A stretch of 64,000 nucleotides of DNA, from positions 310,001 to 374,000 of the forward strand of contig NZ_CP042344.1 in NCBI RefSeq assembly GCF_007954405.1, given 5' to 3'. This DNA is from Comamonas flocculans (GTDB lineage: Bacteria > Pseudomonadota > Gammaproteobacteria > Burkholderiales > Burkholderiaceae_C). Positions 30,818 through 42,381 of the stretch are shown here, one piece after another. The notes under the pieces were generated by a model. It searched no databases. It saw nothing but the letters and a program-made list of their open reading frames with translations, and was not told the origin of the DNA. A program made the position numbers and the translations under genes. The first letter of the stretch is position 1; each line of letters begins with the position of its first letter.

Positions 30818-32089
30818 ATGCACCCACAAGCTCTGCTTGAAGCCTGCGCCGCGCTGCTGCGCGAGGTCTTGCGCTTCGAGCACCCGGCCGACGCCGTGGT
30901 CTCGCGCCATTTCCGCGCCCAGCGCCAGTTCGGCCCGCGCGAGCGCGCCACGCTGGCCGAGACCACCTACGCCGTGCTGCGGCGCAAGCTGCTCTACGAG
31001 CGCCTGGCGCGCAGCGGCTCAGGAGCGCGCGAGCGGCGCCTGGCCATCCTCGGCTTTGCCGGCGCGCGCGGTTTTCTGGACGGCGCGCTCTCGGCTCAGG
31101 AAAAGGGCTGGCTGCACGACTGCGACGCGGTGGCGCCGCAAGAGCTGTTCGAGCCCGAGCGCCACAACCTGCCCGCCTGGCTGGCCGAGCGCCTCAAGGC
31201 CCAGCTGGGCGCGGACTTCTGGCCGCTGGCCGAGGGCCTGTTGCAGCCCGCGCCGCTTGATCTGCGCGTCAATATTTTGAAGGCAAAACGGCCGCAAACG
31301 CAGGCCCAGCTTGCGCAAGCAGCTATTGAATCGGAAGAAACCCCCTACTCCCCCTGGGGCCTGCGCGTGCGGGGCAAGCCGGCCATCAACCGGCTGGAAC
31401 TGTTCACCAGCGGCGCCATCGAGGTGCAGGACGAAGGCTCGCAACTGCTGGCGCTGCTGCTGGACGCCCGGCGCGGCGAGATGGTGACCGACTTTTGCGC
31501 CGGCGCCGGCGGCAAGACCCTGGCCATAGGCGCAAGCATGCGCAGCACCGGGCGCCTGTATGCGCTGGACGTATCGGCCCACCGGCTGGACGCGCTGAAA
31601 CCGCGCCTGGCGCGCTCGGGCCTGTCCAACGTGCACCCCGCGGCCATCGCGCATGAGCGCGACGAACGCATCAAGCGCCTGGCCGGCAAGATGGACCGCG
31701 TGCTGGTGGACGCGCCCTGCTCGGGCCTGGGCACGCTCAGGCGCAACCCCGACCTGAAATGGCGCCAGTCGCCCCAGAGCGTGCAGGAACTCACCGTCAA
31801 GCAGCAGGCCATCCTGCAGAGCGCCGCGCGGCTGGTCAAGCCGGGCGGGCGGCTCATCTACGCCACCTGCAGCCTGCTGGCCGAAGAGAACGAGGCAATT
31901 GCCGAGGCCTTCGGCGCGCAGCAGCGCGACTTCGTGCCGCTGCCCGCCGGCCAAGTGCTGGCGGACCTGAAGCTGCAGCAGGCCGCGAGCCTGTGCGCGG
32001 GCGGCAGCGATGGCCAGCGCTACCTGCGCCTGTGGCCGCACCGCCACCAGACCGATGGCTTCTTTGCCGCCGTGTGGCAGCGGCGCTGA
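30818..32089 (+). CDS. RsmB-like rRNA (cytosine-5)-methyltransferase
   Basis: A 423-residue RNA m5C methyltransferase of the NOL1/NOP2/sun family. The N-terminal part is NusB-like. The catalytic part shows VTDFCAGAGGKTLAIG (AdoMet site), VLVDAPCSGLGTLRRNPDLK (motif IV with Cys) and IYATCSLLAEENE (motif VI with the second Cys). RsmB of E. coli methylates C967 of 16S rRNA; I call it RsmB-like because the N-terminal domain diverges. The segment RPQTQAQLAQAAIESE is encoded by a repeat-like stretch. Confidence 0.87.
   Translation: MHPQALLEACAALLREVLRFEHPADAVVSRHFRAQRQFGPRERATLAETTYAVLRRKLLYERLARSGSGARERRLAILGFAGARGFLDGALSAQEKGWLHDCDAVAPQELFEPERHNLPAWLAERLKAQLGADFWPLAEGLLQPAPLDLRVNILKAKRPQTQAQLAQAAIESEETPYSPWGLRVRGKPAINRLELFTSGAIEVQDEGSQLLALLLDARRGEMVTDFCAGAGGKTLAIGASMRSTGRLYALDVSAHRLDALKPRLARSGLSNVHPAAIAHERDERIKRLAGKMDRVLVDAPCSGLGTLRRNPDLKWRQSPQSVQELTVKQQAILQSAARLVKPGGRLIYATCSLLAEENEAIAEAFGAQQRDFVPLPAGQVLADLKLQQAASLCAGGSDGQRYLRLWPHRHQTDGFFAAVWQRR
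31273..31333 (-). repeat. dispersed palindromic repeat, copy 4, inside the RsmB-like gene (diverged)
   Basis: On the reverse strand it reads TTCAATAGCTGCTTGCGCAA, GCTGGGCCTGCGTTTGCGGC and CGTTTTGCCTTCAAAAT. The left end (ATAGCTGC) and the flanks agree with the family; the middle is altered. It is read in frame in the host gene. Because it is diverged, assignment to the family is less sure than for copies 2 and 3. Confidence 0.55.
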
Positions 32090-32119
32090 GAGCCTGTTCA
32101 CGCCCCGGGCCCCGGCCCG

Positions 32120-33430
32120 CTACTGCCCGGGCCCGGCCTTGCCCGCCGCCGCATTGCGCGCGCGCAGCTCCCTGAGCTTCTCGCCGATCTTCAGCTCCAG
32201 CCCGCGCGCCACCGGCTGGTAGAAGCCGGGCGGCGCCATGCCCTCGGGCAGATAGCTCTCGCCCGCGGCAAATCCGTCCTCCTCATCGTGCGCGTAGCGG
32301 TAGCCCTTGCCGTAGTCGAGCTGCTTCATCAGCCTGGTCGGGGCGTTCCTCAGGTGCAGCGGCACGGGCCGCGTGCCGTCCTTCTCGACCAAGGCGCGCG
32401 CCCGCTTGTAGGCCACGTAGCCCGCGTTGCTCTTGGGCGCCACCGCCAGATAGAGCACGGCCTGGGCGAGCGCCAGCTCGCCCTCGGGGCTGCCCAGGCG
32501 CTCGTAGGTCTGCGCAGCCTCGTTGGTGATTTGCATCGCGCGCGGGTCCGCCAGGCCGACGTCCTCCCAGGCCATGCGCACGATGCGCCGCGCCAGGTAG
32601 CGCGGGTCCACCCCGCCGTCGAGCATGCGCACCAGCCAGTACAGCGCCGCATCGGGGTCCGAGCCGCGCACCGATTTGTGCAGCGCGCTGATGGTGTCGT
32701 AGAACTGCTCGCCGCCCTTGTCGTAGCGGCGCATCTGCTGGCCCAGCACCTGCACCAGCCAGGCATCGGTGATGCGCTCCACCCTGGCCTGCGCGGCCGT
32801 GACGGCCAGTTGCTCCAGCGTGTTCAGCAGGCGCCGGGCGTCGCCGTCGGCATAGGCCACCAGGCGTTCGATTGCATCGTTTTCGATAGCTGGCAGCGCT
32901 TGCTGTGCCTGCGCGCGAACCACTATTTCCTTCAAATCCTCGGGGGTGAGCGGCTGCAGCACATACACCGTGGCGCGCGAAAGCAGCGCGCCATTCACCT
33001 CGAACGAGGGGTTCTCCGTCGTCGCCCCGACAAAGGTGAACAGGCCGCTTTCCACGTGCGGCAAAAACGCGTCCTGCTGGCTCTTGTTGAAGCGGTGCAC
33101 CTCGTCGACGAAGACGATGGTGCGCTGGTGCATCAGGCCGTCCAGCGCCGCCTGCGCCCGCTCCACCGCGTCGCGGATGTCCTTCACGCCGCCCAGCACC
33201 GCGCTGATGCTGATGAACTGCGCATCGAACGCCTGCGCCATCAGCCGCGCGATCGTGGTCTTGCCCGTGCCCGGCGGCCCCCAGAGGATGCACGAATGCG
33301 GCTGGCCCGACTCGAAGGCCAGGCGCAGCGGCTTGCCCGGGCCCAGCACCTGCTGCTGGCCCACGACTTCGTCGAGCGAGCGCGGGCGCAGGCGCTCCGC
33401 GAGCGGCGCATGGGGGCTTGCCGGGGTCAT
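32120..33430 (-). CDS. rarA: replication-associated recombination protein A (AAA+ ATPase)
   Basis: A 436-residue RarA/MgsA ATPase related to clamp loaders and acting at stalled forks. Motifs in order are LDEVVGQQQVLGPGKPLR, Walker A GPPGTGKTT, Walker B IVFVDEVHRFNKSQQDAFLP, sensor 1 FVGATTENPSFEVNGALLSR, and the C-terminal MgsA domain (SALHKSVRGSDPDAALYWL). Residues VVRAQAQQALPAIEND between sensor 1 and sensor 2 are encoded by a dispersed repeat. The start ATG at 33430 begins MTPASPHAPLAERLRPRSLD, as expected. Confidence 0.93.
   Translation of the reverse strand: MTPASPHAPLAERLRPRSLDEVVGQQQVLGPGKPLRLAFESGQPHSCILWGPPGTGKTTIARLMAQAFDAQFISISAVLGGVKDIRDAVERAQAALDGLMHQRTIVFVDEVHRFNKSQQDAFLPHVESGLFTFVGATTENPSFEVNGALLSRATVYVLQPLTPEDLKEIVVRAQAQQALPAIENDAIERLVAYADGDARRLLNTLEQLAVTAAQARVERITDAWLVQVLGQQMRRYDKGGEQFYDTISALHKSVRGSDPDAALYWLVRMLDGGVDPRYLARRIVRMAWEDVGLADPRAMQITNEAAQTYERLGSPEGELALAQAVLYLAVAPKSNAGYVAYKRARALVEKDGTRPVPLHLRNAPTRLMKQLDYGKGYRYAHDEEDGFAAGESYLPEGMAPPGFYQPVARGLELKIGEKLRELRARNAAAGKAGPGQ
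32879..32936 (+). repeat. dispersed palindromic repeat, copy 5, inside rarA
   Basis: It reads TTTTCGATAGCTGGCAGCGC, TTGCTGTGCCTGCGCGCGAA and CCACTATTTCCTTCAAAT. The core TAGCTGGCAGCGCTTGC differs from copies 2 and 3 by one base. Translation of rarA on the other strand passes through it in frame. Confidence 0.7.
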
Positions 33431-33505
33431 GACTGCTTGGGTGGCCAGTGGTGGTAATGGCGATGGTAGCGGCGCGCCCGCGCCGGCGCGCCGGACAATG
33501 CGCGC

Positions 33506-34099
33506 ATGGCTTCCCAAAGAACGCTGAACGCGCTGCTGCGCGAGATCCGCGCCTGCACCGTCTGCGCGCCCTTTCTGCCCCTGGGCCCGCGCCCCGTGCT
33601 GCAGGCCGGCCACGGCGCGCGCATCCTGCTGGCCAGCCAGGCCCCGGGCATCAAGGTGCATGAAAGCGGCGTGCCGTTCGATGACGCCAGCGGGCGGCGC
33701 CTGCGCCAGTGGCTGGGCATCGGCGAGACGGACTTCTACGACCCGGGCAAGGTCGCGATCGTGCCCATCGGCTTCTGCTACCCGGGCCGCGCGGCCCACG
33801 GCTCGGGCGACGCCCCGCCCCGCCCGGAATGCGCGCCGCTGTGGCGCCGGCGCGTGCTCGACCAATTGCCGCAGATCGAACTCACGGTGCTGATCGGCCA
33901 GTACGCGCTTGCCTGGCACCTGCCGGAGGCGCGCCGCCTCGGCGTGACCCAGGCGGTGCAGCAGTGGCAGCGCTGGTGGCCGCACACCCTGGTGCTGCCG
34001 CACCCGAGCGGGCGCAACAATGGCTGGCTCAAGCACAACCCGTGGTTCGAGGCCGAGCTGCTGCCCACGCTGAGGCAGCGGGTGGCGCAGTTGCTATGA
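33506..34099 (+). CDS. uracil-DNA glycosylase superfamily protein
   Basis: A 197-residue protein of the UDG superfamily. The N terminus has two cysteines (RACTVC), then SQAPGIKVHESGVPFDDASG, which corresponds to the family motif A region, and LPHPSGRNNGWLKHNPWF, which matches the motif B / DNA-binding loop. The usual catalytic Asp or Asn of motif A is not obvious in APGIKVHE, so the activity is uncertain. It diverges from rarA with 75 bases between the starts. Confidence 0.75.
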   Translation: MASQRTLNALLREIRACTVCAPFLPLGPRPVLQAGHGARILLASQAPGIKVHESGVPFDDASGRRLRQWLGIGETDFYDPGKVAIVPIGFCYPGRAAHGSGDAPPRPECAPLWRRRVLDQLPQIELTVLIGQYALAWHLPEARRLGVTQAVQQWQRWWPHTLVLPHPSGRNNGWLKHNPWFEAELLPTLRQRVAQLL

Positions 34100-34119
34100 A
34101 AGTGGCTGCTGGATTATGA

Positions 34120-34176
34120 ACAAAAACCGGCTCCAGCCATTGCCTGGCTTGCGCTTGCAGCTCTGGTTTTTGCTCA
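34120..34176 (-). repeat. dispersed palindromic repeat, copy 6 (diverged), between UDG-like gene and gph
   Basis: On the reverse strand it reads AAAAACCAGAGCTGCAAGCG, CAAGCCAGGCAATGGCTGGA and GCCGGTTTTTG. AGCTGCAAGCGC is shared with other copies, and the outer CAAAAACC/GGTTTTTG ends are complementary, so the stretch could also act as a bidirectional terminator. Confidence 0.5.
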
Positions 34177-34312
34177 CACTCCCGCTGGGGGAGGACTGGG
34201 GTGAGTGCCGGCTGCGCTTCCTCTGCGCAGGCTCTCGCCGGCTGGAAGCGGCGTTGCAACTTCTCCAGCGCCGCAGGCCCCCACCCCTGCCCTCCCCCAG
34301 AGGGGGAGGGAG
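34177..34312. repeat. pair of REP-like GC palindromes in opposite orientation
   Basis: The left copy (34177-34207) contains ACTCCCGCTGGGGGAGG and then ACTGGGGTGAGTG. The right copy (about 34275-34312) holds CCCCCACCCCTGCCC followed by TCCCCCAGAGGGGGAGGGAG, which is the same sequence type inverted. Such C-rich palindromes flanking about 70 bases are typical of REP/BIME units. They lie between two convergent genes and may stop transcription from both sides. No gene is seen in 34100-34342. Confidence 0.6.
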
Positions 34313-34342
34313 CAAATCAGGTACGCAGTCGGATACAGGCCC

Positions 34343-35014
34343 TCAGCCCAGCAAATCCAGGCACTGCATTGGCCGTTCGATCACCGCCTGCGCGCCCCAC
34401 TGGAGCGCCTGCGCGCCCGGCCCCAGGTAGCCGTAGAGCGCGGCCACGGTGCGCATGCCCGCCGCATGGCCGGCCACCACGTCGCGCTCGTCGTCGCCCA
34501 CGTAGATGCACTCCGCCGGACTCAGGCCCAGGCGCCGGCAGGCTTCGAGCAGCGAGGCCGGATGCGGCTTGAGGTGCGCCGTGGTGTCGCCGCTCACCAG
34601 GCAGCTACTGCTGGCAAACAGCGGCATGCGTGCGGCGATGAGGCGGGTGAAGCGCTCGTGCTTGTTCGTCACCACGCCCCAGCGCAGGCCGCGCGCGCAC
34701 AGCGCGTCCACCAGCGGCTGCACGCCATCGAACACCTCGGTGCTGTCGTGGATGCAGGCCTCGTAGCGGTCGAGGAATTCGTCGCGCAGCGCGGCAAACC
34801 CGGGCTGTTCGGGCGTCACGCCGAAGGCCACGCCCAGCATGCCGCGCGCACCCATGCCGGCGACCGCGCGGTAGCTGGCCACGCCCAGCGGCGCCAGGCC
34901 GCGGGCCAGGCGCATCTGCTCGGCCGCGGCGCCCAGGTCCGGGGCGCTGTCGATCAGCGTGCCGTCCAGATCGAACAGCACCGCGCGCACGCCCGCAAAC
35001 ACGGCGCTGCTCAT
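34343..35014 (-). CDS. gph: phosphoglycolate phosphatase-like HAD hydrolase
   Basis: A 223-residue HAD phosphatase. The nucleophile motif is [17 protein letters not shown] (Asp15 and Asp17), motif II is in GVVTNK, and motifs III/IV are in LKPHPASLL and [12 protein letters not shown]. Gph removes 2-phosphoglycolate formed during DNA repair or oxygenation. It lies downstream of ubiG with a four-base overlap, the usual order in Burkholderiales. The ATG at 35014 is set by that overlap. Confidence 0.9.
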   Translation of the reverse strand: MSSAVFAGVRAVLFDLDGTLIDSAPDLGAAAEQMRLARGLAPLGVASYRAVAGMGARGMLGVAFGVTPEQPGFAALRDEFLDRYEACIHDSTEVFDGVQPLVDALCARGLRWGVVTNKHERFTRLIAARMPLFASSSCLVSGDTTAHLKPHPASLLEACRRLGLSPAECIYVGDDERDVVAGHAAGMRTVAALYGYLGPGAQALQWGAQAVIERPMQCLDLLG

Positions 35015-35724
35015 GCCGCCGGCCGCTGGGTGGCAAACAGGTAGTTCACGCTGGTGTCGGCATCGAGCCAGTAGCGCCGCGTGAGCGGGTTGTATTGCAT
35101 GCCGCGCGTGTGGCGCAGGTCCAGGTCCGCGGCGCGGCAGGCGGCGGCCAGCTCCGCCGGGGTGATGAACTTGTTCCATTCGTGCGTGCCGCGCGGCAGC
35201 AGCTTCAGCACGTACTCCGCCCCGACGATGGCAAAGGCGAAGGACTTGGGGTTGCGGTTGATGGTGGAAAAGAACACCCAGCCGCCGGGGCGCACCAGGC
35301 GCGCGCAGGCGGCGACGACCGAGGCCGGGTCGGGCACGTGCTCGAGCATCTCCATGCAGGTGACGACGTCGAAGGCCGCCGGGCTTTCCTGCGCCAGCGC
35401 CTCGGCGCTGACTTCACGGTAAGTCAGATTGGCCACCCCGGCCTCCAGCGCGTGCAGCTGGGCCACGCGCAGCGGCTTGCTGGCCAGGTCGATGCCGGTG
35501 ACCTGCGCGGCCTTGCGCGCCATGGCCTCGGCCAGGATGCCGCCGCCGCAGCCCACGTCCAGCACCTGCTTGCCGGCCAGCGCGGCAATGCCGTCGATCC
35601 AGGCCAGGCGCAGCGGGTTGATCTGGTGCAGCGGGCGAAACTCCCCTTCGGCGTCCCACCAGCGGTGGGCCAGTTCGGAAAATTTCTCGAGTTCTGCCGG
35701 GTCGGCATTCACGGGCGTGGTCAT
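35011..35724 (-). CDS. ubiG: ubiquinone biosynthesis O-methyltransferase UbiG
   Basis: A 237-residue AdoMet-dependent methyltransferase that performs both O-methylations of ubiquinone synthesis. The start [19 protein letters not shown] is diagnostic for UbiG. The AdoMet site is [16 protein letters not shown], and the later [10 protein letters not shown] and [20 protein letters not shown] segments are also family-specific. It overlaps gph by four bases, so it is first in a two-gene operon. Confidence 0.95.
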   Translation of the reverse strand: MTTPVNADPAELEKFSELAHRWWDAEGEFRPLHQINPLRLAWIDGIAALAGKQVLDVGCGGGILAEAMARKAAQVTGIDLASKPLRVAQLHALEAGVANLTYREVSAEALAQESPAAFDVVTCMEMLEHVPDPASVVAACARLVRPGGWVFFSTINRNPKSFAFAIVGAEYVLKLLPRGTHEWNKFITPAELAAACRAADLDLRHTRGMQYNPLTRRYWLDADTSVNYLFATQRPAA

Positions 35725-35928
35725 GGCGGGGATTGTCGCCGCTTCACGCGCAGGGCGTGTGTTTCGGGCTGGCGCGCACACGGGCGCGGCGCAAGCATTA
35801 AAATAAGCGGCTTTTTCCAATAAAACAGTCGCCCGGCAGCATCCAAAGCAAGCTCAACCAAACGTGCTCAGGGTGTCTGTTTCATTCCGAGCGCGACCGG
35901 GCGACCCGAACTCTTTTCGGAGAACCCC

Positions 35929-37101
35929 TTGCTTTCGTCTCTCAAGCACACCTTCCCGCCCGCCGTCCTGGCGCTGGCCGACGGAACGGTCTTCCAGGGC
36001 AACTCGATCGGTGCCAGCGGCTGCACCAGCGGTGAAGTGGTGTTCAACACCGCGATGACCGGCTATCAGGAGATTCTGACCGACCCGAGCTACTGCCGCC
36101 AGATCGTCACGCTGACCTATCCACACATCGGCAACTACGGCACCAACGAGGAAGACAACGAATCCGCCCAGGTGCACGCCGCGGGCCTGGTGATCAAGGA
36201 CCTGCCGCTGCTGGCGAGCAACTGGCGCATGCAGCAGAGCCTGCCCGCCTACCTGCGCCAGCGCGAGACCGTGGCGATTGCCAACATCGACACCCGGCGC
36301 CTGACGCGCCATCTGCGCGAGCATGGCGCGCAGAACGGCGCCATCCTTGCGCTGGCCGAGGGCGAAACTCTCACGCCGGAGCGCATCGAAAGCGCGCTTG
36401 CCGCCGCCCGCGCGGTGCCCGACATGAGCGGCATGGACCTGGCCAAGGTGGTCAGCACGCGCGAAAGCTACCAGTGGAGCGAAACCAAGTGGCAGCCCGG
36501 CAAGGGCTATGGGAGCCTCACCGAGCCGCGCTTTCGCGTGGTGGCCTACGACTTCGGCATCAAGCGCAACATCCTGCGCCTGCTCGCTGAACGCGGCTGC
36601 AGCGTGACCGTGGTACCGGCCCAGACCCCGGCCGCCCAGGTGCTGGCGATGAAGCCCGACGGCATCTTCCTGTCCAACGGCCCCGGCGACCCCGCAGCCT
36701 GCGATTACGCGGTGGCCGCGGTCAAGGAGATCATGGCCGGCAACATCCCCACCTTCGGCATCTGCCTGGGCCACCAGATCATGGCGCTGGCCAGCGGCGC
36801 GAAGACGTTCAAGATGACGCACGGCCACCACGGCGCCAACCATCCGGTCAAGGACCTGGAGAGCGGGCGCGTGGCCATCACCAGCCAGAACCACGGCTTT
36901 GCGGTCGACATGAAGGACCTGCCCGGGAGCCTGAGCGCCACCCACGTGAGCCTGTTCGACGGCACGCTGCAGGGCATGCAGTGCCGGGGCAAGCCGATGT
37001 TCAGCTTCCAGGGCCACCCCGAAGCCTCGCCCGGCCTGCACGACGTGGACTACCTGTTCGACCGCTTTGCCAGCCTGATGCAGGCGGCACAGGCCCAGTG
37101 A
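35929..37101 (+). CDS. carA: carbamoyl-phosphate synthase small subunit
   Basis: The 390-residue glutaminase subunit, which releases ammonia from glutamine for CarB. The N-terminal domain contains [20 protein letters not shown] and [13 protein letters not shown]. The class I amidotransferase domain has the nucleophile Cys in [16 protein letters not shown] and the catalytic His/Glu in QGHPEASPG. The start is TTG at 35929 with CGGAGAAC upstream; no ATG is available near the family N terminus. The gene is separated from carB by a small unknown gene. Confidence 0.95.
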   Translation: MLSSLKHTFPPAVLALADGTVFQGNSIGASGCTSGEVVFNTAMTGYQEILTDPSYCRQIVTLTYPHIGNYGTNEEDNESAQVHAAGLVIKDLPLLASNWRMQQSLPAYLRQRETVAIANIDTRRLTRHLREHGAQNGAILALAEGETLTPERIESALAAARAVPDMSGMDLAKVVSTRESYQWSETKWQPGKGYGSLTEPRFRVVAYDFGIKRNILRLLAERGCSVTVVPAQTPAAQVLAMKPDGIFLSNGPGDPAACDYAVAAVKEIMAGNIPTFGICLGHQIMALASGAKTFKMTHGHHGANHPVKDLESGRVAITSQNHGFAVDMKDLPGSLSATHVSLFDGTLQGMQCRGKPMFSFQGHPEASPGLHDVDYLFDRFASLMQAAQAQ

Positions 37102-37123
37102 CGCCGCGCCGCGCAGTCCCGGC

Positions 37124-37501
37124 ATGAAACTCTTCAGCTTTCCCCAGGCCATGCTGGAAAAGGCGATCGCCCGGCGCCTGCTCACGCTCGAGGCGCCGCA
37201 GCGCGCCTGGTTCAATGAACGCTGGCAGCAAAAGCCCTACAAGAAGGCCTTCATCGAGCGCAAGGCCATGCCGCTGGTCACGCTGGTGGCCAAGGGCAAG
37301 ACCTGGGACGACGCCACCTTCGACGAGACGCTGCAGGCCTGGGACGTGCAGTTCCACGAAGCCGAAGCCGCGGTGCTGCGCCCCCTCGTCGAGGGCGACG
37401 GCCTGCTGCAGCTGATGCAGAAGAACCTGCCGCCCGAGCGCGCGGACAAACTGCTCGCCCGCCTGGCCCAGCGCCCCGCCGGCGCCCCGCAAACCCGTTA
37501 G
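37124..37501 (+). CDS. conserved-looking small protein between carA and carB, function unknown
   Basis: A 125-residue soluble, basic protein starting MKLFSFPQAMLEKAIARRLL. It is rich in Lys, Arg and aromatic residues in the first 50 positions (RAWFNERWQQKPYKKAFIER) and has no membrane segment or signal peptide. No known domain is recognised. It sits 22 bases after carA and 12 bases before carB, so it is almost certainly translated with them. The position suggests a role linked to carbamoyl phosphate supply, but nothing in the sequence shows what. Confidence 0.75.
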   Translation: MKLFSFPQAMLEKAIARRLLTLEAPQRAWFNERWQQKPYKKAFIERKAMPLVTLVAKGKTWDDATFDETLQAWDVQFHEAEAAVLRPLVEGDGLLQLMQKNLPPERADKLLARLAQRPAGAPQTR

Positions 37502-37513
37502 ACCAAGAACACC

Positions 37514-40792
<3,279 letters not shown>

Positions 40793-40814
40793 CCGGCCGC
40801 GCGCCAGTCACACA

Positions 40815-40839
40815 AACGCCGCCCCCGGGGCGGCGTTTT
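40815..40839 (+). terminator. rho-independent terminator after carB
   Basis: AACGCCGCCCC and GGGGCGGCGTT pair around a single C, followed by a short T run. The stem is strong and lies 22 bases past the carB stop. Confidence 0.87.
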
Positions 40840-40856
40840 CTTTGTGCGGCCGCTCG

Positions 40857-40972
40857 GCCTGAAAACGGCAGTTGGAGGCGCTCGCCAGCAGGTGAACCAC
40901 GCCGAAGCCAACAAACTCAAGGTCAACAGTACCTGGTTGGCACCCACCGACGGTCAACTGCCGTTTTCAGGC
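40857..40972. repeat. MITE-like element with 18-base perfect terminal inverted repeats
   Basis: GCCTGAAAACGGCAGTTG at 40857-40874 is repeated exactly in inverted form at 40955-40972, with about 80 bases between that hold no gene. The right arm touches the stop codon of the carbonic anhydrase gene. No convincing target-site duplication flanks it (GCTCG on the left, TCAGG on the right). It could be a small non-autonomous transposon or a long stem acting on mRNA ends. Confidence 0.6.
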
Positions 40973-41683
40973 TCAGGCCAGCCAGCGGATCTCGCCCGTG
41001 GCCACGTCGTGCATGGCGCCGGCGATCTTGAGCTCGCCCGCGCCCACGCGCGCGGCCAGCACCTCGGAGCCCATGAGGCGCGCCATCGCGTCCTGCACGT
41101 TGCGCTCGGCCACGCGCTGCACCAGTGCCGCGTCCTTCGAACTGGGCACGCCCTCGTACTTGAGCGCGGTGAGCGCCGGGCGTATCTGCGCCAGCAGCCC
41201 GGTCAGATGGCCGAGCCTGGCGTCGTCCACAGCGCCCTTGACCGCGCCGCATTCGGTGTGCCCCAGCACCACGATGGCCCGCGCGCCGGCAAGCTGGGTG
41301 GCAAATTCCAGGCTGCCCAGGATGTCGTCGTTGACGATGTTGCCGGCCACGCGCGCGGCGAAGATGTCGCCCACGCGCTGGTCGAACACCAGCTCGGGCG
41401 GCACGCGGCTATCGATGCAGCCCACCACCGCGGCAAACGGCGCCTGCCCTCCGGCGGTCTGGCGCACCTGCTGCATCAGGTCGCAATGCACGCCCTTGCC
41501 CGCGACGAAGCGCGCATTGCCCTCCCGCAGGCGCTGCAGGGCGGCGGCGGGCGTGGTCTGCGCCTGGCTCTCGCGCGTGAACACCGCGCAGGCGCCCTCG
41601 GCCAGGGCGGAAGTGGCAAGGCCGGTGGCGGACAGTGCCGCAAGGCCTTGCAGCAGGTGGCGGCGGTCCCTGTTGATGGGCAT
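40973..41683 (-). CDS. beta-class carbonic anhydrase, exported
   Basis: A 236-residue carbonic anhydrase. The zinc ligands and active-site pair are in VVGCIDSRVPPE (Cys, Asp-Arg dyad) and LGHTECGAVKGA (His, Cys). The N terminus has MPINRDRRHLLQGLAALSAT, which looks like a Tat signal or at least a signal peptide ending near ALAEGA, so the protein probably acts in the periplasm. It would interconvert CO2 and bicarbonate. A link to the bicarbonate-using carB next door is possible but weak, because the protein seems exported. Confidence 0.88.
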   Translation of the reverse strand: MPINRDRRHLLQGLAALSATGLATSALAEGACAVFTRESQAQTTPAAALQRLREGNARFVAGKGVHCDLMQQVRQTAGGQAPFAAVVGCIDSRVPPELVFDQRVGDIFAARVAGNIVNDDILGSLEFATQLAGARAIVVLGHTECGAVKGAVDDARLGHLTGLLAQIRPALTALKYEGVPSSKDAALVQRVAERNVQDAMARLMGSEVLAARVGAGELKIAGAMHDVATGEIRWLA

Positions 41684-41803
41684 GGGGTCTCCTTGGAGAG
41701 TGTGGACATGCGCGGGGCATGCAAGCGCGCAACCCTAACGGCCTTGTGGTCTTGTCGCAATAGGGGCTTGCCAGGCCCGCCCGCCGCGTGGCGCCGCCCT
41801 ATC

Positions 41804-42319
41804 ATGGCCGCCATGCTGATGACCCGCTCGGCCAAGGTGCTCATGAGCGCCACGCTGGCGCTGTTTGCCGCGCTGGTGGCCTTCAACAACCTCACCGACT
41901 ACGGCGCCAACTTCGCCTTCGTGCGCCACGTGCTGGCCATGGACACGATCTTCCCCGGCAGCAGCGCCCGCTGGCGCGCGATCGACACGCCGCTCCTGTG
42001 GCATGCGGCCTATCTCCTGATCATCGCGCTGGAGCTGCTCACCGCCGCGCTGCTCGCGCGCGGTGCCTGGGCCATGTGGCGCGCGCGGCATGCCGGCGCG
42101 CGCGAGTTCACGCGGGCGCGGCAATGGGCGATGGCGGGTTGCCTGGCCGGCTTCATGCTGTGGTTCGGCGGCTTCATGGTGGTGGGCGGCGAATGGTTCC
42201 TGATGTGGCAGTCGCACGAATGGAACGGCCAGGCCTCGGCCTTTCGCTTCTGCATCACGCTGCTGGCGCTGGCCATCTTCCTGAACCAGCCCGAGTCCGA
42301 ACCCGAAGCCGGCGCCTGA
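41804..42319 (+). CDS. DUF2165 family membrane protein
   Basis: A 171-residue protein with four predicted membrane helices. Family marks are the early NNLTDYGANFAFVRHVLAMD, with DTIFPGSSARWRAI, and the late FGGFMVVGGEWFLMWQSHEW. DUF2165 proteins are small integral membrane proteins of unknown function. Two in-frame ATG codons are possible (41804 and 41813). The gene diverges from the carbonic anhydrase. Confidence 0.82.
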   Translation: MAAMLMTRSAKVLMSATLALFAALVAFNNLTDYGANFAFVRHVLAMDTIFPGSSARWRAIDTPLLWHAAYLLIIALELLTAALLARGAWAMWRARHAGAREFTRARQWAMAGCLAGFMLWFGGFMVVGGEWFLMWQSHEWNGQASAFRFCITLLALAIFLNQPESEPEAGA

Positions 42320-42381
42320 GCGGCCCTGCTGCAACCCGGGCCGAAGCCGTACACAATGTAGCGAACACCCGGTGGTGGCCC

